Assembly: GCA_963854565.1 (NCBI GenBank) | Contig: CAWKZT010000087.1 | Location: 1 to 7,367, forward strand | Origin: CAWKZT01 sp963854565 | GTDB taxonomy: Bacteria; Actinomycetota; Acidimicrobiia; Acidimicrobiales; JAHEJN01 | Reading direction: 5' to 3' | DNA: 7,367 nucleotides | Part shown: positions 5,760 through 7,367 of the stretch, piece by piece | How positions within the stretch are numbered: the first letter of the stretch is position 1 | Layout: every line of letters starts with the position of its first letter | Position numbers and translations under genes: made by a program | The notes under the pieces: model-generated | The model's database searches: none | Seen by the model: only the letters and a program-made list of their open reading frames with translations | What the model was told of the DNA's origin: nothing

Positions 5760-7322
5760 GTGAACTTTTCTGGGTTGCGAAAGATTGCGCTGGTCGCCGT
5801 GAGCATGGCAATGGTGGCTGTGGCTTGTGCGACGCCCGACATCGGACCAGACGCGACAGCTTCGCTTGACCGTGAACCTACGCCCACCCCAACACCAGAA
5901 GAACTCGCATTTGACGAATCGAATGTGCCCACTCCCGAACCACTGAACACAGTACGCGAGCCCACTGTTGAGCCGACTCCGTCGCCCGAGCCGGGCCTTA
6001 CCGATGAACTTCTTCGGATCGGAGTGATCGCTGACATTACCACCGGAGATTTCGACGACCCACGGGGCCGATCCGCCCATGATGCCATCGCAGCATGGGC
6101 TTCGTCGGTGCGTTCTGATGGTCTGGCTGGGCGAGAAGTTGTGGTGAAGTTCATCAACAGCGGCGTAGGAAGCCATGATGAGGCGATCCGTACGGCCTGC
6201 GAGTCGGATTTGTTTGCGCTCGTTGGTTCGTGGTCAAGAAATGACGACGACGGTCTTGATGTGTTGTTGTCGCCCGATTGCGGCCTTCCTGACTTTGTCG
6301 CCGAGGCGCGGACCCCAAACCGTCGCGATTCACCGGGTACCTATGTGTCGAACCCTTTCCCCAATGATGTGGTGCTGTCTGGGCCCTATGCGTATTTTGC
6401 CGAAACGTTCCCCGATGCGGTGCAAATGACAGCCATTCCTGTCCTGAACATTCCTGCGGCAATCATCGATGCCGAACGGTTACGAGAGACGGTAACTAGT
6501 CAAGGTTGGAGCGTGGTGAGTCGCCCCACAGTCGAAGTCGACGCCGACCTGGCTATGGCCGCCCAAGAACTTGTCGACAGTGGTGCCCGAACCATTGTGT
6601 GGGGTGCAGACGGCGCCCGTCTCATTGGCCTTTTGGCGCAAATAGCGAACACTGCGCCAACACCAGAGCTAGTCGATGGTGAGCCAGTCCCCACGCCAAC
6701 GCCCACCGCCACGCCAACGCCCCCGGTCGATAGCAACGGCAATCCTGTCGTCGTTGTCGCCGAGGCCCGCTGGATTGTCGATTGCCAACAAGCGTGTTAC
6801 AGCCAGCAGTGGTTGGCGGACTTTGCCGCATCGCAGGCAGAGAACCCGCTTGATGTTGATGTCTATGTAACGCTCGCAACGGTTCCGTTTGAAGAGGTCA
6901 CCACGCAGATCGAACTCACTAATTACATCTTTTGGTTAGGTCGGTCCTTCCCCGAGGCCGAACCCGACGCGGTTGGCATCAGCGCATGGGCTGCTGGTCT
7001 GCTGTTCGAGGAAGCGGTGAACCGAGCCACTAATGCCGGTACATCCCAATTCGATCCAGACCTGCTTACCCGAGCAAATGTGCGAGATGCCGTTGACACC
7101 ATCGACAGGTGGACTGCCAGTGGCCTGCACGGCGAAGCAAGCCCAGCGGCTCGCCAGCCTTCGGAGTGTTTCGTTGTGATGAGACTGGTATCAGGTGAGT
7201 GGCGACGCAAATACCCGTTTGGTCCTGGTAATTTCGAGTGCGACGACAACCTGTTTACCTTGGTCGAGACTGCGGAACTCGGAACCGAAGCACAGAGTCC
7301 ATCACTTGGCGGCACAAACTAA
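5760..7322 (+). CDS. Extracytoplasmic substrate-binding lipoprotein, Leu/Ile/Val-type periplasmic-binding fold
   Basis: A 520-residue exported lipoprotein. The N-terminus has basic residues (LRK), a hydrophobic stretch and a lipobox VAVAC with lipidated C23, so it should be anchored on the outer face of the membrane. A Pro/Thr/Glu spacer (about 39-80) precedes the ligand-binding fold, which opens with LLRIGVIADITTG (84-96) and resembles Peripla_BP_6/LivJ proteins used by ABC importers or receptors. A second Pro/Thr run (PVPTPTPTATPTPP, 309-322) interrupts the fold between its lobes. Six cysteines after C23 fall in likely pairs (147/174, 342/346, 470/494). GTG 5760 is chosen because it places the signal peptide correctly and has a TANNNT box 6 nt upstream. 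No permease or ATPase gene is adjacent, so it is an orphan here; it might also be a ligand-sensing protein. The ligand cannot be inferred. Family membership rests on overall pattern and is less sure than export. Confidence 0.8.
   Translation: MNFSGLRKIALVAVSMAMVAVACATPDIGPDATASLDREPTPTPTPEELAFDESNVPTPEPLNTVREPTVEPTPSPEPGLTDELLRIGVIADITTGDFDDPRGRSAHDAIAAWASSVRSDGLAGREVVVKFINSGVGSHDEAIRTACESDLFALVGSWSRNDDDGLDVLLSPDCGLPDFVAEARTPNRRDSPGTYVSNPFPNDVVLSGPYAYFAETFPDAVQMTAIPVLNIPAAIIDAERLRETVTSQGWSVVSRPTVEVDADLAMAAQELVDSGARTIVWGADGARLIGLLAQIANTAPTPELVDGEPVPTPTPTATPTPPVDSNGNPVVVVAEARWIVDCQQACYSQQWLADFAASQAENPLDVDVYVTLATVPFEEVTTQIELTNYIFWLGRSFPEAEPDAVGISAWAAGLLFEEAVNRATNAGTSQFDPDLLTRANVRDAVDTIDRWTASGLHGEASPAARQPSECFVVMRLVSGEWRRKYPFGPGNFECDDNLFTLVETAELGTEAQSPSLGGTN
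6691..6722 (+). repeat. 14-bp direct repeat coding the internal Pro/Thr run of the lipoprotein
   Basis: CCACGCCAACGCCC occurs exactly at 6691-6704 and again at 6709-6722, an 18-bp period. It encodes part of the PTPTPTATPTPP insertion. The period is a multiple of three, so copy-number change would keep the frame. Confidence 0.85.
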
Positions 7323-7350
7323 GCACAACGCTTGTAGCTGATGCCGGTCT

Positions 7351-7366
7351 GCAGCTTTAGTGCTGC
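7351..7366 (+). terminator. Weak hairpin downstream of the lipoprotein gene, cut by the window end
   Basis: GCAGC at 7351-7355 pairs with GCTGC at 7362-7366 around a 6-nt loop, 28 nt after the lipoprotein stop. The stem is only 5 bp. An alternative AGCTG/CAGCT pairing (7336-7340 with 7352-7356) competes with it. Whether a T-run follows cannot be seen, so a terminator role is tentative. Confidence 0.2.
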
Positions 7367-7367
7367 G

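Noticed and set aside
5505..6176. 223-residue minus-strand frame spanning the divergent gap
   Set aside because: It overlaps the well-supported oxidoreductase and lipoprotein coding regions in other frames and shows no family features.

Overview
The window reads as a chromosomal segment of a moderately GC-rich bacterium, most likely an actinomycete-type organism and possibly class Acidimicrobiia. This rests on four things: a CYP124/125-type cytochrome P450, an M20 hydrolase with an actinobacterial-looking N-terminus (NECVNDGTPESG), TANNNT boxes placed as in leaderless actinobacterial promoters, and a sigma factor with an in-frame zinc-finger and membrane extension. Pro/Thr-rich linkers of the (TPTPTATP) kind are also common in Chloroflexota, so that phylum stays possible. 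No RNA gene, CRISPR array, insertion sequence, integrase or plasmid/phage function was seen.

Layout: five genes fill nearly all of the window. (1) 203-1975, plus strand: a 590-residue membrane-anchored ECF-like sigma factor. It joins sigma regions 2 and 4, an anti-sigma-type zinc finger, one transmembrane helix, a Pro/Thr-rich stalk and two Ig-like beta domains in one chain. (2) 2019-3281, plus strand: a complete cytochrome P450. (3) 3262-4611, minus strand: a complete M20-family metallohydrolase, whose end overlaps the P450 end by 20 bp. (4) 4688-5683, minus strand: a Gfo/Idh/MocA NAD(P)-dependent oxidoreductase, upstream of the M20 gene and probably co-transcribed with it. (5) 5760-7322, plus strand: a lipoprotein of the Leu/Ile/Val-type periplasmic-binding fold with Pro/Thr-rich spacers, divergent from gene 4. 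The remaining gaps are short: 202 bp at the left edge, 43 bp, 76 bp, 76 bp and 45 bp at the right edge.

How they may work together: genes 3 and 4 form a small catabolic-looking minus-strand pair (amide/peptide-type hydrolysis plus sugar- or polyol-type oxidation), but no substrate can be read from sequence. The sigma protein and the lipoprotein both place beta or binding domains outside the membrane on Pro/Thr-rich tethers, so both look like envelope-facing sensing or binding components. A functional link between them is inference only. The P450 has no ferredoxin or reductase beside it and would need partners encoded elsewhere. The most noteworthy item is the one-polypeptide sigma/zinc-finger/membrane/Ig-domain protein, together with its two-start-site leader region and an exact 36-bp tandem duplication in its stalk.
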